DNA of 64,000 nucleotides from Sycon ciliatum (Eukaryota > Porifera > Calcarea > Leucosolenida > Sycettidae). This document shows positions 42,501 through 64,000 of the stretch, piece by piece. The notes beneath the pieces are model-generated. The model ran no database searches and was not told the DNA's origin. It worked only from the letters and a program-made list of their open reading frames with translations. Within the stretch, counting starts at the first letter, position 1, and the number at the start of each line of letters is the position of its first letter. The position numbers and the translations under genes were made by a program. The stretch covers positions 47,065,550 through 47,129,549 of the forward strand of contig NC_088643.1 of NCBI RefSeq assembly GCF_964019385.1. The letters are read 5' to 3'.

Positions 42501-44707
42501 TGGTGTTGGTGTGGGAGTTACTGATATGCAAGGTGGGTCTTTTTGAGTCGGCATTTGTAGTGTTAATGCAGCTGTCAGTGTTGCTCGCGGTCTGCCACTG
42601 GCAAGCTCCACCGCCGCAAGAACCGATGGCGGAGGATCAGGAGGAGGCAGTGGGACCGGGATCGCAAGCGGCACCGCCTCAGCCAAAGCCGCCGGGGGCA
42701 CTGACGAGGGAACCACCGACGGCCGGAGCAAAGGCGGCGACACAAGCCGACCCTCTATCACGTCCCTCCTTTCGCCCTCGTCCGCTGAGTGCGTAGCTTC
42801 TGTTGTAGTTGGCTGTTGACCGTCTTGGTCTTTCAATTATGGGCTTGGATGGTGGATTAGTTGTGGTTGCTGTAGATTGCGTTGTTGGTGTTGGTTGTAC
42901 ACAACCCGCGGATCCTGGCTCACAGACTGTGCTTGCTCCGCCGTCGTTGGTGGCGGTGGTGGAGGAGAATGGGCGTGGTGGCTCATCGGGTCGGCTTGTC
43001 GGGTCGGCCTGATCCTCCGCAATCTACAGCAACCACAACTAATCCACCATCCAAGCCCATAATTGAAAGACCAAGACGATCAACAGCCAACTACAACAGA
43101 AGCTACGCACTCAGCGGACGAGGGCGAAAGGAGGGACGTGATAGCAGGGGGACGGCCGAGTTGAGTTCAATGGACCCGGTCAGGCGGGATGGACGAGACA
43201 GAGAGAGTACAGAGGAAGCGGAGGATGGAACGGACGGCGGAGGGAGCAGTGAGTCGGAGAGCAGTGATGGGAGTGATGGTGAGAGTGCCGGTGAGAGTGC
43301 CGGTGAGAGTGCCGGTGAGAGTGTTAGTGTTGTGCGTAGGTTTCGTGGTAGCAAGTCTTCAGTGTACAATCATCTGCTGGCTAGTCCTGATTGTTGCGGT
43401 GCGTATTCCGACTCTTCGTTCACTGTATTGTGCCGTGGTCGTCATGGTTATGGACTACAGTTAAAAGTGTTGGAAGCTATCTATCAGCGTCTGTACAAGC
43501 CTAATTTGTGTGTACAGAAAGATAGTATAATTGGGTTGAAATTGTTCAAGTAACGTGTCGTGTTTAGTGCGGCCAAGCTTGGCCGTTAATGTTCTAGGTG
43601 TAATGTACTGCTGTTATGTGTTATCACGTTGTCTTTCCTTCCTTTCTCCTTTGTTCAGTTCTCGCTTTGATTGCTAAAATTCACACTTGTAAATTTCACT
43701 GTTGTTGCTCTTAGTGTTATTTCTCTAACTTAGATTTTCTATGATAGTTCAATTTCTGTTTCAGTGTCCTTTAGTACAACGACGATTCCTGATGAGTGTT
43801 GTACGAAAACTTGTTTGAATCCATATTTTTTCCCTACACCATTTCTTCATATTTTCATCGTTTTATTGCACATCGTCTCCACCGTTTTTTACATTGCATG
43901 AATAAAGTACACAAATGTCAGTTCAGCTAGTTTTATTGATTGCGGTTATAAAATTGTTGTCTCCTCGCCGTGTGTTTAAATACCAATACAAGGAAAGAAG
44001 AACTACAAATCTCAACCTATCGTTCACCACCATCATCAATAAACTGGTTCTGTCGGGTTCATGAATTTCGGGGTCCTCATTGATGGTGATGGTGAAGAAT
44101 CTTTCCCTGATAAGTTTCCTGTCTCCAAGAAAGTTTTAAATACCAATACAATGCATCAATTCATTCAATGACAGATACATACCATAATATTCTCTATTAT
44201 AAGAGCCGTGCTTATATTTTTTCAGCACCCCTCTACCCCGCGCTTATATTGGAGACTGCGCTTATATTATAACCAATACATCCATACAGAGCAAGAAGAA
44301 CTACATGCTAGATATCATGCATGCAGCATTGATTTCCACCAAGACCGTGCTAATAATAGAGACTGTGCTAGTAATGGAGACCTGTGCTTATAATAGAGAA
44401 TATACGGTACACCCAGACCCAGAACAAGGGCATCTTCACACTATAGGCAATGCATGTACACTGAAACAGACGACTGTCATCCATGAAACAACTCAAATGT
44501 AAAAGTAAATAAGTCCTCACCAAGCATCATTCCTGCTTCCTCATTCTAGGAGATCGAGATTTTACAGAGCAAGAATGAAGAAAGGTCAGCAGGCAACATA
44601 CACTTCGACAGCACATTCCAAAAAGCAGACAGGAAACGTACCAGGCAGTTTCGTTCTCCTTCACCATACAGCAGCTGCAGACATCGGTGAATGCGTTCAA
44701 TTTGGGG
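39566..44707 (-). CDS. SMYD5: SMYD5-type SET-domain protein, 3' part (7 exons seen)
   Basis: SMYD5 is a SET/MYND protein lysine methyltransferase. Exons on the minus strand: 44707-44642 ([20 protein letters not shown], weakest), 41421-41368 ([17 protein letters not shown]), 41150-41044, 40858-40802, 40477-40383, 39849-39779, 39695-39566. They encode the SET motif [12 protein letters not shown], then [28 protein letters not shown], post-SET cysteines in [12 protein letters not shown], and a strongly acidic tail ending at TGA (39566). This matches the SMYD5 C-terminal layout, including the acidic tail. Phases join from 41421 to the stop (171 codons). One small exon between 44642 and 41421 was not found. 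The N-terminal SET half and the MYND finger are absent and should lie in the N gap. Confidence 0.87.
41717..41754 (-). ncRNA. Hammerhead ribozyme motif, left arm
   Basis: On the minus strand this is the same 38-nt motif as 43784-43821, in the inverted copy of the retroelement tail. All conserved core bases and all three stems are identical. Confidence 0.75.
41985..42836 (-). CDS. Penelope-like element protein, C-terminal part, left arm
   Basis: An open frame of 283 codons with no clear native start. The N-terminal half is Pro/Ala-rich low complexity. The middle holds [17 protein letters not shown] and acidic Ser/Glu repeats. The last ~65 residues ([44 protein letters not shown]) resemble the C-terminal half of GIY-YIG-type endonuclease domains found at the end of Penelope-like and related retroelement proteins. 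The catalytic GIY and YIG motifs themselves and any reverse transcriptase are not present. It is truncated at its 5' side. Confidence 0.65.
   Translation of the reverse strand: MKDQDGQQPTTTEATHSADEGERRDVIEGRLVSPPLLRPSVVPSSVPPAALAEAVPLAIPVPLPPPDPPPSVLAAVELASGRPRATLTAALTLQMPTQKDPPCISVTPTPTPTTQSTATTTNPPSKPIIERPRRSTANYNRSYALSGRGRKEGRDSRGTAELSSMDPVRRDGRDRESTEEAEDGTDGGGSSESESSDGSDGESAGESVSVVRRFRGSKSSVYNHLLASPDCCGAYSDSSFTVLCRGRHGYGLQLKVLEAIYQRLYKPNLCVQKDSIIGLKLFK
42882..43553 (+). CDS. Penelope-like element protein, C-terminal part, right arm
   Basis: This frame mirrors the minus-strand frame at 41985-42836 from residue ~47 onward. It has three GESA-type units where the left arm has one, and the same C-terminal [17 protein letters not shown] segment before TAA at 43553. 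The first ~46 codons come from the spacer and are probably not native. It is a second truncated copy of the same retroelement end. Confidence 0.65.
   Translation: MLVLVVHNPRILAHRLCLLRRRWWRWWRRMGVVAHRVGLSGRPDPPQSTATTTNPPSKPIIERPRRSTANYNRSYALSGRGRKEGRDSRGTAELSSMDPVRRDGRDRESTEEAEDGTDGGGSSESESSDGSDGESAGESAGESAGESVSVVRRFRGSKSSVYNHLLASPDCCGAYSDSSFTVLCRGRHGYGLQLKVLEAIYQRLYKPNLCVQKDSIIGLKLFK
43784..43821 (+). ncRNA. Hammerhead ribozyme motif, right arm
   Basis: Read 5' to 3': stem I strand GATTC; core CTGATGA; stem II GTG-TTG-TAC (3 pairs, one G-U); core GAA; stem III AAC-TT-GTT; cleavage-site base T (U17, at 43816); stem I strand GAATC. Stem I pairs perfectly over 5 bp. Every invariant hammerhead position is met. 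Stem III is very short, as described for hammerheads in Penelope-like retroelements, and it sits 3' of such an element's ORF. Cleavage would fall after 43816. Activity is not shown by sequence; the 2-nt stem III loop suggests activity may need dimer formation. Confidence 0.78.
44182..44409. mobile_element. ACCGTATATTC-type MITE, copy 2
   Basis: The left end is TACCATAATATTCTCTATTA; the right end is GAATATACGGTA. It is a shorter relative of 24959-25258 with the same internal blocks. It lies in a SMYD5 intron. Confidence 0.78.
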
Positions 44708-44740
44708 CTAAACAAACGAAAACAAGGCGCAGAAACGAAA

Positions 44741-44940
44741 NNNNNNNNNNNNNNNNNNNNNNNNNNNNNNNNNNNNNNNNNNNNNNNNNNNNNNNNNNNN
44801 NNNNNNNNNNNNNNNNNNNNNNNNNNNNNNNNNNNNNNNNNNNNNNNNNNNNNNNNNNNNNNNNNNNNNNNNNNNNNNNNNNNNNNNNNNNNNNNNNNNN
44901 NNNNNNNNNNNNNNNNNNNNNNNNNNNNNNNNNNNNNNNN
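44741..44940. other. Assembly gap of exactly 200 N
   Basis: There are 200 consecutive undetermined bases. The round size suggests a placeholder rather than a measured length. Two divergent genes lose their 5' exons here. Confidence 0.98.
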
Positions 44941-44955
44941 ATGTTATAACTTCAG

Positions 44956-57577
<12,622 letters not shown>

Positions 57578-59117
57578 GAAGAGCAGGTGTGTGATGCACT
57601 TAGCCGCTTGCATCAAATAACCACTGGTGCATTGGGTTTTACCTGCGCGTGTACGGCCATGCAACGATGGGCGTCTGCCACTGTATCGGTCTCACGCCAT
57701 GCATTTTCTTCCAACTCCTAAGCTCTGCCGTGTGATTGTGTCAACTGGCATTTGAGTTAGCGTCGGCTGCTCCTGCTTGTTCCGCCCCGGCGTATTCCTC
57801 CTTCCCTTTCTGATGGCTTGCTATTGCTAGTGCTTGGTGTCCTGGTTAGTGGAGGTCGGTCTGCCGACAACCTTTTGAACATTATGGGTAGACCTGTGTG
57901 CGAATGGCACTCTATAGCCTGTCTTTTCCAAACTGTCTGATAACCTGGCTTTGTTCAACTGTTCAAGCACACCATTTCATGTTATTACCACTGTAGCATC
58001 TACCGGCTTTTGATATCTCGTTCCTTGACTGTTCGCCGTCCCACGCAGTGGTTCTTCTTGGTCCAGTCAGTTTTGTCTTGACTTTCAGCCCACGTGTTTA
58101 CCACAGTAGCTTTCTCTTCTATCTGTGTGTGCGTGCTGGGACTAGCTGGACATCGATATGCATGTGTTATTGCTGCTGCTGCTGCTGATGGAGCTGTGCG
58201 TGGTTGTTAAGTTACGTTGTCTTCTTCTTCTTTTCATTAGTCCTGTGGTTGTTAGTTACGTTGTCTTTTTTTCATCAGTCCTGCCAGCCGATGCTATGCT
58301 GGCAGCCGTGTTCTTATGGCATACCGGAATTACCCCTTGCCTGCCTTACATGCTTTAATACCTGCATGCTCCTTTGCTCATTGGTTCGCTCTTGCTGCTT
58401 TCAAGTTGCTCTGCGATGGCAGACCGCACTTCGACATGTGCCACTGGCAAACTAACTTGATTCGAACCACAAACAGACATCTGCTCTGATCAAGAAGTCC
58501 TGAAAGCAGAGTGATCCACAAACAGACATCTGCTCTGATCAAGAAGTCCTGAAAGCAGAGTGATCTTATTCTCGTGTACTACTACATGTAGCAGCACTGC
58601 AATGCCATGCATCACGCAGCAATGACGGAGTAAAAGCGAAAGAATAAGAACGGGCATCGGGCAATAAAAGATATACGAAAAACACACACACACACACACA
58701 CACCTACAACACAAGTTAATATAAATCAGTACTATGTACAGAAGGAAAGTTGAATGCACCATACTGACACGACACACGCACGCACACAATCGGGTACCAG
58801 CACACAAATCGGATCAGAGAAGAGGGCAAGGGCAAGTACAGATGACAGCACAGCTGAAACCTCCAGTAACGGGGGACTTTGTATAAAAATGCATGCACCG
58901 ACCCACTACCACAGAGGGTAATGCATTCACATCGGACCTGCTATAATTCCGTGCTGGCAATCTGCTCACTTGTTCCTCTCAAAAACTCGGTGACATTACT
59001 GACGATCCTAATATAGGGACAGGGAATCTGTACAAGTGGTAGAGCTGGCATGCACGGAGCCTGGTTACAGCTAATGTGTGGGAAGCGAGTGTCGGAGAGA
59101 AAAATGAAGAACTTGAA
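57578..59117. other. Intergenic region after RBBP4
   Basis: It contains the RBBP4 3' UTR, a TACGTTGTCTT duplication near 58212-58266, and a 49-bp tandem duplication (58468-58565). No gene was recognised. Confidence 0.5.
58468..58565. repeat. 49-bp tandem duplication
   Basis: Two head-to-tail copies of a unit beginning CACAAACAGACATCTGCTCT and ending GCAGAGTGATC, identical or nearly so. Confidence 0.9.
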
Positions 59118-62100
59118 TTACGCCTTCGCTGCTGCGGGTACTGCTATTGCTGGTGCTGGTGCTGCTTCATCTCCAGCCTTTTCACTGCTAGTATTTGTCC
59201 CTCCTGCTTCAGCAACAGTTCTAGAAGGTTCAACAATCACTCCACGGCATTTCACGGTCATGCTGATGTCTGTGGAGGAGCAGAAACGAAAGATGCCACA
59301 GTTACTAGGAGAAGCAACAAGTAGACGCAGTGAACCGCGTGCCATGCACACAGACACAGAGACACACAAGCGCACACATCACCAACGCAGTACACTGATG
59401 AAGAGCCCTGAGCACAGACCAGATAGGAATATCTACAAGCGATCGGTAGAGTCTTTCACACCGCAATACTGGTCAGCGGCCAAAGAGTGCATTCACTCCA
59501 GCTCTTCGCAGTAAAATCCTAACCGACTACTGTGCGAATCCTATCTGACCACCTTTCAACACTGACACTATAATAGGGAGGATATTCAGGGTACCACATG
59601 GCTTGCCCCACATTCTCAAGCAACAACTTCTAGAATACACGTTAGATCAACATTGAAATAGAATGAAGGAACTGGCAGGTTATGGCCACTGAACAAGAGC
59701 ATACAGTGCCTGAAAGTCATGGAATTTTAAGTTACACAGCAATTCGGAACATCAGCACCTACCTGCTGCTTTGCTGACTCCCTGCTCAAGAAAACAGCAC
59801 CGAAAAGCACAACACGCATGCATACGCACACACGCACATACACACACACTAGCAGGTTATTCATGAGCAGCATGTGAAGGGGAGAGGAGGGCACCCCTTT
59901 CAGCCGCATCAACATTTCAACCTCCACTGGTGCTGTCCATAGGCACAGCCATACAGCACATAGTACACCGTAGTACATACCGGATAGTGCGGCGGATACG
60001 GTATCACTGTCAGGAAAACAAAATACATGTACTCAGTAGTAACCGCAACTACAGTAATGTTAGGCTTCGAAGACTTCGGCTGAAAGGAGAAATGAACGCG
60101 TATATGTACCGAATGCTTCTGCTGACTTAGTATAATAGAACACCACTTCTGATATTGGTCGCTTACGACACATATGCTCCCATCTGGACATTTCAGCTTG
60201 TGATCACCTCAAAGGCAGAAGCAGGCACAGTACATGTACATGCGAGAAGCAGCACAGCCAGACAGTGGCACTGTCGGCATTGCTTTTCATCCGCTTACCA
60301 ATCCCAAGACTTGCTTCTCGGCACCGTGACTCAACCACCTGAGCAATGTCTGTGCTGCACAGCAAAGTACATCCTGACGATTGTTTTCAAGGTGCTGATG
60401 CACTCGGTAACAGTTCGGCTGTAACAGTTAAGATAGAAAGGAAGGCAGACAGACAGATTTGTATTTATAGATTCTCCACAGGCCGTAGCCTAAATCAAGG
60501 GAGTCTCCGTAGATAGACAGAAAGGAGAGAGCCAAAACCCACAAGATGTACATTACATGCCAAACTTAGGTTTGTGAATACAAATTATCCCAAGATCCAA
60601 ACAAGAAATTTCATAATTATTATCTTGTGTACAATTACAAGCCTGTCTCATATATACAACAGAACAACAAGGACAATCAAGGCTTGGTTGCTGCTACTTT
60701 AAGTTTCATGCTCACGCAATCATCAGGCAACATGAAGATCGGGTGCCGACCATGCCGGTATATATATGCCAGGAGAGGGTGGTATAAAAAGCTGTGTGAG
60801 ACTGTGGGGGCTAGCGCAGTAGCGGTGGTGTTAAACAGTAACAGTAACAGTTTTAGGCAGGGGCTGTGTGCAGAGTGTGTGGTTGTTGAAGGCAGGGGCT
60901 AGCAGTGCAGTGTTAGCGCGGAGTGTGTGGCTGGTGTGGGCAGGAGGTGGTGAACAATGCGTGTGGATGTTGTAGGCAGGAGGCTGTAGAGCTAGCAGTG
61001 TGATAATAGCGCAGTGTAAATGCATATGGCTGGTGTGGGCAGGGTATATCGGCGCCACCATTCAAGTCACGCCATGCCAACCACATGACTACAACAAGAT
61101 ACGAGAAGTACTCCAGCTGCACTGAGTTCTCCAACTACATCTGGAAGCTGAAGAAATCCAACGCCCAATACGAAGTCGAATGGAGGATAAAAGATCGTGC
61201 CCGGGCATACTCCAACATCACGAAGCGGTGTTCCCTCTGTACCAGAGAAAAGTATCACATCCTGAACACGCTAGGGTCACCGTCCAGCCTCAACAAGCGC
61301 TCCGAAATGGTGTCCAAGTGCCGACACGAGAACAAGTATCTCCTAAAAAACCACGGTGTCACATACACATGTCTCCACAGCCTCCTGCCTACACCATTCA
61401 CGTCCACACACCTTGCTCATAACACTAGCCACGGGCTCTGATGGACACTAAACAAGACAAGCAATGGCCGTGTTGACACGTCTTACCTCACAGGGGTCGA
61501 CAATACCAAGGTTCTTAGCTAGAAAGAAACCGCTGGCCAGGAACTGCAAGCTTCGCCTGGAGGGCAAACAGAACGCGGCAATAATGTGGCTGATCGAGAC
61601 AACAACCGGTAATGACATAAACCACTTCGAGAACCTGCTTCATATTCCTTACTTCCAAAGCACATGCACATACATGTTCCTAAACTGTAGAGTGCAGTGC
61701 GTAGGGTAGAGAAGGAGAAAGCCCTATGGCGTAGGTATACACTGGGCCTATTACAGCGCATGATGAGCGCTTTAGTTAGCAACTGTACAGTAGCAGAGGT
61801 ATGCTTGGATAGGTGACATTCAACGGTGGAGTACATGTATGGGCTAACAGAAATGCATCACGCAAAATTAGAACTGAACTCACCGCAACGAGTCTGCAAT
61901 GGGAAGTGCGTCTCTCTGCCCAGGCACCATCGACGACTGGTGGGCCTATAAAGAAAAAGAAGATAGAAAATGGAGACAATCATCAATTCATCACACGGTC
62001 CACAGATGAAATCGACAGCAGTCAACTACCATCGTTCTGCAAAAACAACAGAGCTCCCTCAACGCATGTGCACGCACGCACACATGCAAGGAGACCATAA

Positions 62101-62840
62101 AACAGAGCACACCGAGGCAGGGTATACCCTCACCTAGGAAACTCTACACTGCAACACACGTGGCTTACCAAAAGCTGAACCATCCACGGGGTCAACTGCC
62201 GGAAACCAGTGAAGCGCTTCGCAATGTCTGTCAAGATGCGACATAGCATTCTTGTGCTACAAGAAAGCAATCCACACGTGTTAGAATAGATACGTTGATC
62301 AGCTGGGCATAGACCATTCTTGAATGGATATGTAATTCACCACACCCTGATAATCAACAACTGGCTTGAAAGCCCCGGATACGGCCATACACGAGTTTTC
62401 AGCTTAGAAGTAAGGTTTAAAAAAAATTGGGGCGTTAATATGAAGAGGGTTGGACTGAAGAGGTTACTAATGTGAAAATCCCAACCAAGAAGAATATGTG
62501 GAGTCCTCTATGATTGTAGGACTACACTGGCAGGAAACGCGAGTGTGGAATAATCTACATATCCTTCTGTTAAGAACTGAAGTACGCACATCAGTACAGC
62601 AGTACGTGTTTTCCTCCGATTGGGCGTTTGCACCTGAATGTACATGCTTGACAACATCTATTGCCATGATGGCAATGACAGGTGCAACCAACCTTGTATG
62701 GCTAACGTTGTCTTCAAACCATCTAGTGTGACGGATTTGGGCAAGGCCAAACTCGATCGCCTGCATTTTCACTGAAAAGCAACAGGAGGAAACAGAGCCC
62801 CATTAGAAAACAGCACCACACATTCAAAACATAATTAATA

Positions 62841-62893
<53 letters not shown>

Positions 62894-63615
62894 ACCTGTA
62901 CACCGTGACAAGATCTGCTCACCTTGCCCAGGGAAGTTGGGCTCAGTCCAGCTGTCGGGCAGGGTAGCGGCATGACACACACATTTTGTTCCATTCAATG
63001 ACAAGGTAAAACCTGCAAACAGCGCAGCATACCAGAACACAACACATTATACAATTTCGTGCATGGTTTTAGGGTTCCATGGTGAAAACACCCAGACATT
63101 ACTAACCATAGTAGAGTCAATGCATCACACAGTGTCACCACAACTGCAAAACCCTATAAACTTGTAATAGTTTGAAAACGGCAAGGCAAAACGGTTTAGA
63201 TTTACAATAAACAGCACAACACACAGTGCATGGCTGGACAGCACAACACACAGTGCATGGCTGGACAGCACAACACACAGTGCATGGCTGGACAGCACAA
63301 CACACAGTGCATGGCTGGAGTCACATTGTGTCTGTATGCACTACACCGGCACAACACACAGTGCATGGCTGGAGTCACATCGTGTCTGTATGCACTACAC
63401 CGGCACAACACTGTGTTACACAGTTCTCAAAAGTCGCCAGTCTATGAGCCACATGATCCAACAGGTAACCCATGTAACAGAGAGTCATGTATAAGTTATG
63501 CAGTCCACAGTACAGAGACACAGACACTGCTCAACATTACTAGCCATGTTGTGGGAATTAAACGACTGGACACTGAGCTCACCTGATTCAGTTATTGATA
63601 GTTCCAGGCCAGGTG
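59118..63615 (-). CDS. Unrecognised multi-exon gene, 3' part
   Basis: Minus-strand exons with standard borders and matching phases: 63615-63583 (PGLELSITES), 63012-62923 (FTLSLNGTKCVCHAATLPDS), 62771-62693 (VKMQAIEFGLAQIRHTRWFE), 61945-61884 (least certain), 61518-61487 (AKNLGIVDPCE), 60394-60299 (HLENNRQDVLCCAAQTLLRW), 59781-59763 (GVSKAA, very short) and 59269-59118 (DISMTVKCRGVIVEPS to an Ala/Pro-rich end, stop TAA at 59118). The early part looks beta-rich with paired Cys; the middle is helical; the last ~20 residues are low complexity. I do not recognise the family and assign no function. The 5' end lies to the right of, or beyond, the window. It converges with RBBP4. Confidence 0.6.
60689..60732 (-). 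ncRNA. Second hammerhead ribozyme candidate
   Basis: On the minus strand: stem I TGTTGC; core CTGATGA; stem II U-TGC-GTGA-GCA-U (GNRA-type loop, but a U-U mismatch where a pair normally closes the stem); core GAA; stem III ACT-TAA-AGT; cleavage-site A; stem I GCAGCA (6 pairs, one G-U). All invariant core bases are present. The mismatch makes activity doubtful. It lies about 350 bp from a retroelement protein fragment at 61085. Confidence 0.5.
61085..61360 (+). pseudogene. Retroelement endonuclease-region fragment (Penelope-like)
   Basis: The plus-strand frame contains EFSNYIWKLKKSNAQYEVEW, RCSLCTREKYHIL and LNKRSEMVSKCRHENKYLLK. This pattern (YIWxLK, CxLC, LNKRxE, CRHxxKxLL) is familiar from the C-terminal, GIY-YIG-associated part of retroelement proteins in marine invertebrates. 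There is no reverse transcriptase nearby, so it is a truncated copy inside an intron of the unknown minus-strand gene. Confidence 0.65.
62840..62896. repeat. (CA)n microsatellite
   Basis: An almost pure CA dinucleotide tract directly downstream (in minus-strand sense) of the exon at 63012-62923. Confidence 0.92.
63212..63410. repeat. Minisatellite with 27-bp and 54-bp units
   Basis: Four copies of a 27-bp unit (CAGCACAACACACAGTGCAT + GGCTGGA) are followed by two 54-bp units in which the same sequence is joined to GTCACATTGTGTCTGTATGC. It is a higher-order tandem array. Confidence 0.9.
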
Positions 63616-63619
63616 CTAC

Positions 63620-63736
63620 AGAACGAAATGCGAAGAAAGTAAACGGGGTTCATTACAAAAAACGAAGAAAGTGAGAGAGCGAGTAAGTGACACACATGCA
63701 CACGCAGACAAACATGCACACACACGCTCACTCACT

Positions 63737-63767
<31 letters not shown>

Positions 63768-64000
63768 TCCCCCACCTCCACACAAAAACACCCACCCACA
63801 CACCAGAGCACACAAGTGGAGCAAGGCAACACCTAAAGCTATACAGTAGCTGTACTGTTTGCCTTGACAGATGGAATTCCACGAAAAGTAGACACACACA
63901 AGAACACATACATAGAGAAATATGTATCCTCACACAGCGTGAGTTGGGAGACAGGAAGCATAAATCAACAAAAATGAATAATACACACCGGTCTGGATGA
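63620..64000. other. Right edge, CA-rich, no gene seen
   Basis: It contains CACACG/CACGCA tracts (about 63690-63770) and no exon I can support. It is likely an intron or upstream region of the minus-strand gene. Confidence 0.4.

Larger units (their letters stand above)
41588..43977. mobile_element. Head-to-head inverted pair of Penelope-like element ends
   Basis: The arms are 41588-~42500 and ~43020-43950, inverted copies over more than 900 bp. They differ mainly by two extra 12-bp GAGAGTGCCGGT units in the right arm. Each arm codes outward for the same C-terminal protein and then has an identical ~400-bp tail containing a hammerhead motif and AATAAA. AAATACCAATAC occurs at 41576-41587 and again at 43978-43989, consistent with a 12-bp target duplication. 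A third partial copy of one segment (42757-42895) lies in the spacer. The element is in a SMYD5 intron. Confidence 0.85.

Noticed and set aside
43990-44137. Minus-strand frame ([20 protein letters not shown]) as a missing SMYD5 exon
   Set aside because: An AG acceptor precedes it, but the phase required by the neighbouring SMYD5 exons gives a stop, and no homology is apparent.
59050-59514. 154-codon plus-strand frame
   Set aside because: It is antisense to the last exon of the minus-strand gene (59269-59118), which has better splice borders and a fitting stop.
59976-60010. Short exon-like segment (DTVSAALS) of the unknown minus-strand gene
   Set aside because: Its phase does not fit the flanking exons; joining it in the required phase gives an immediate stop.

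Overview
This window is nuclear DNA from an invertebrate animal. The genes are intron-rich with GT-AG introns of roughly 80 bp to several kb, they encode conserved metazoan proteins, and the introns are packed with small inverted-repeat transposons and microsatellites. A sponge or another early-branching marine invertebrate would fit, but the sequence alone does not settle the species. No bacterial-type features, CRISPR arrays, rRNA or tRNA genes were seen.

Layout. 1-8440: a full-length BEL/Pao LTR retrotransposon (142-8283, identical-looking 453-bp LTRs, GTATG target duplication), carrying a ~632-bp terminal-inverted-repeat DNA element inside its gag region. 8567-11007 (minus): first three exons of translation initiation factor eIF2-gamma; the rest of the gene runs off the left edge, so the BEL element lies in its third intron. 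10244-14267: a cluster of small inverted-repeat elements (Harbinger-, hAT- and mariner-type and others), partly nested. 14268-18842: no gene I can support. 18843-19304: a 460-bp near-perfect palindrome. 21034-21283 (minus): exons of an unrecognised gene. 22723-26906 (plus): complete COQ10 gene in five exons. 29251-36759 (plus): complete ezrin/radixin/moesin-type gene, 14 exons, 578 aa. 39566-44707 (minus): 3' half of a SMYD5-type SET gene; one intron holds a 2.4-kb head-to-head inverted pair of Penelope-like retroelement ends, each with a hammerhead-ribozyme motif. 44741-44940: 200-N gap. 44956-57577 (plus): RBBP4/7-type WD40 histone chaperone, 16 visible exons, first exons missing. 59118-63615 (minus): exons of another unrecognised gene.

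How it fits together. The host genes are housekeeping genes (translation initiation, coenzyme Q function, cortical cytoskeleton, chromatin) and are not a pathway cluster. SMYD5 and RBBP4 are arranged head to head, and both lose their 5' exons at the N gap, so that gap must be far longer than 200 bp and should contain their shared promoter region. ERM and SMYD5 converge, as do RBBP4 and the unknown gene after it.

The most interesting material is mobile: Penelope-like ends with hammerhead motifs, a five-copy inverted-repeat family whose copies all sit in 7-bp target duplications, and the in-frame insertion into the BEL gag region.
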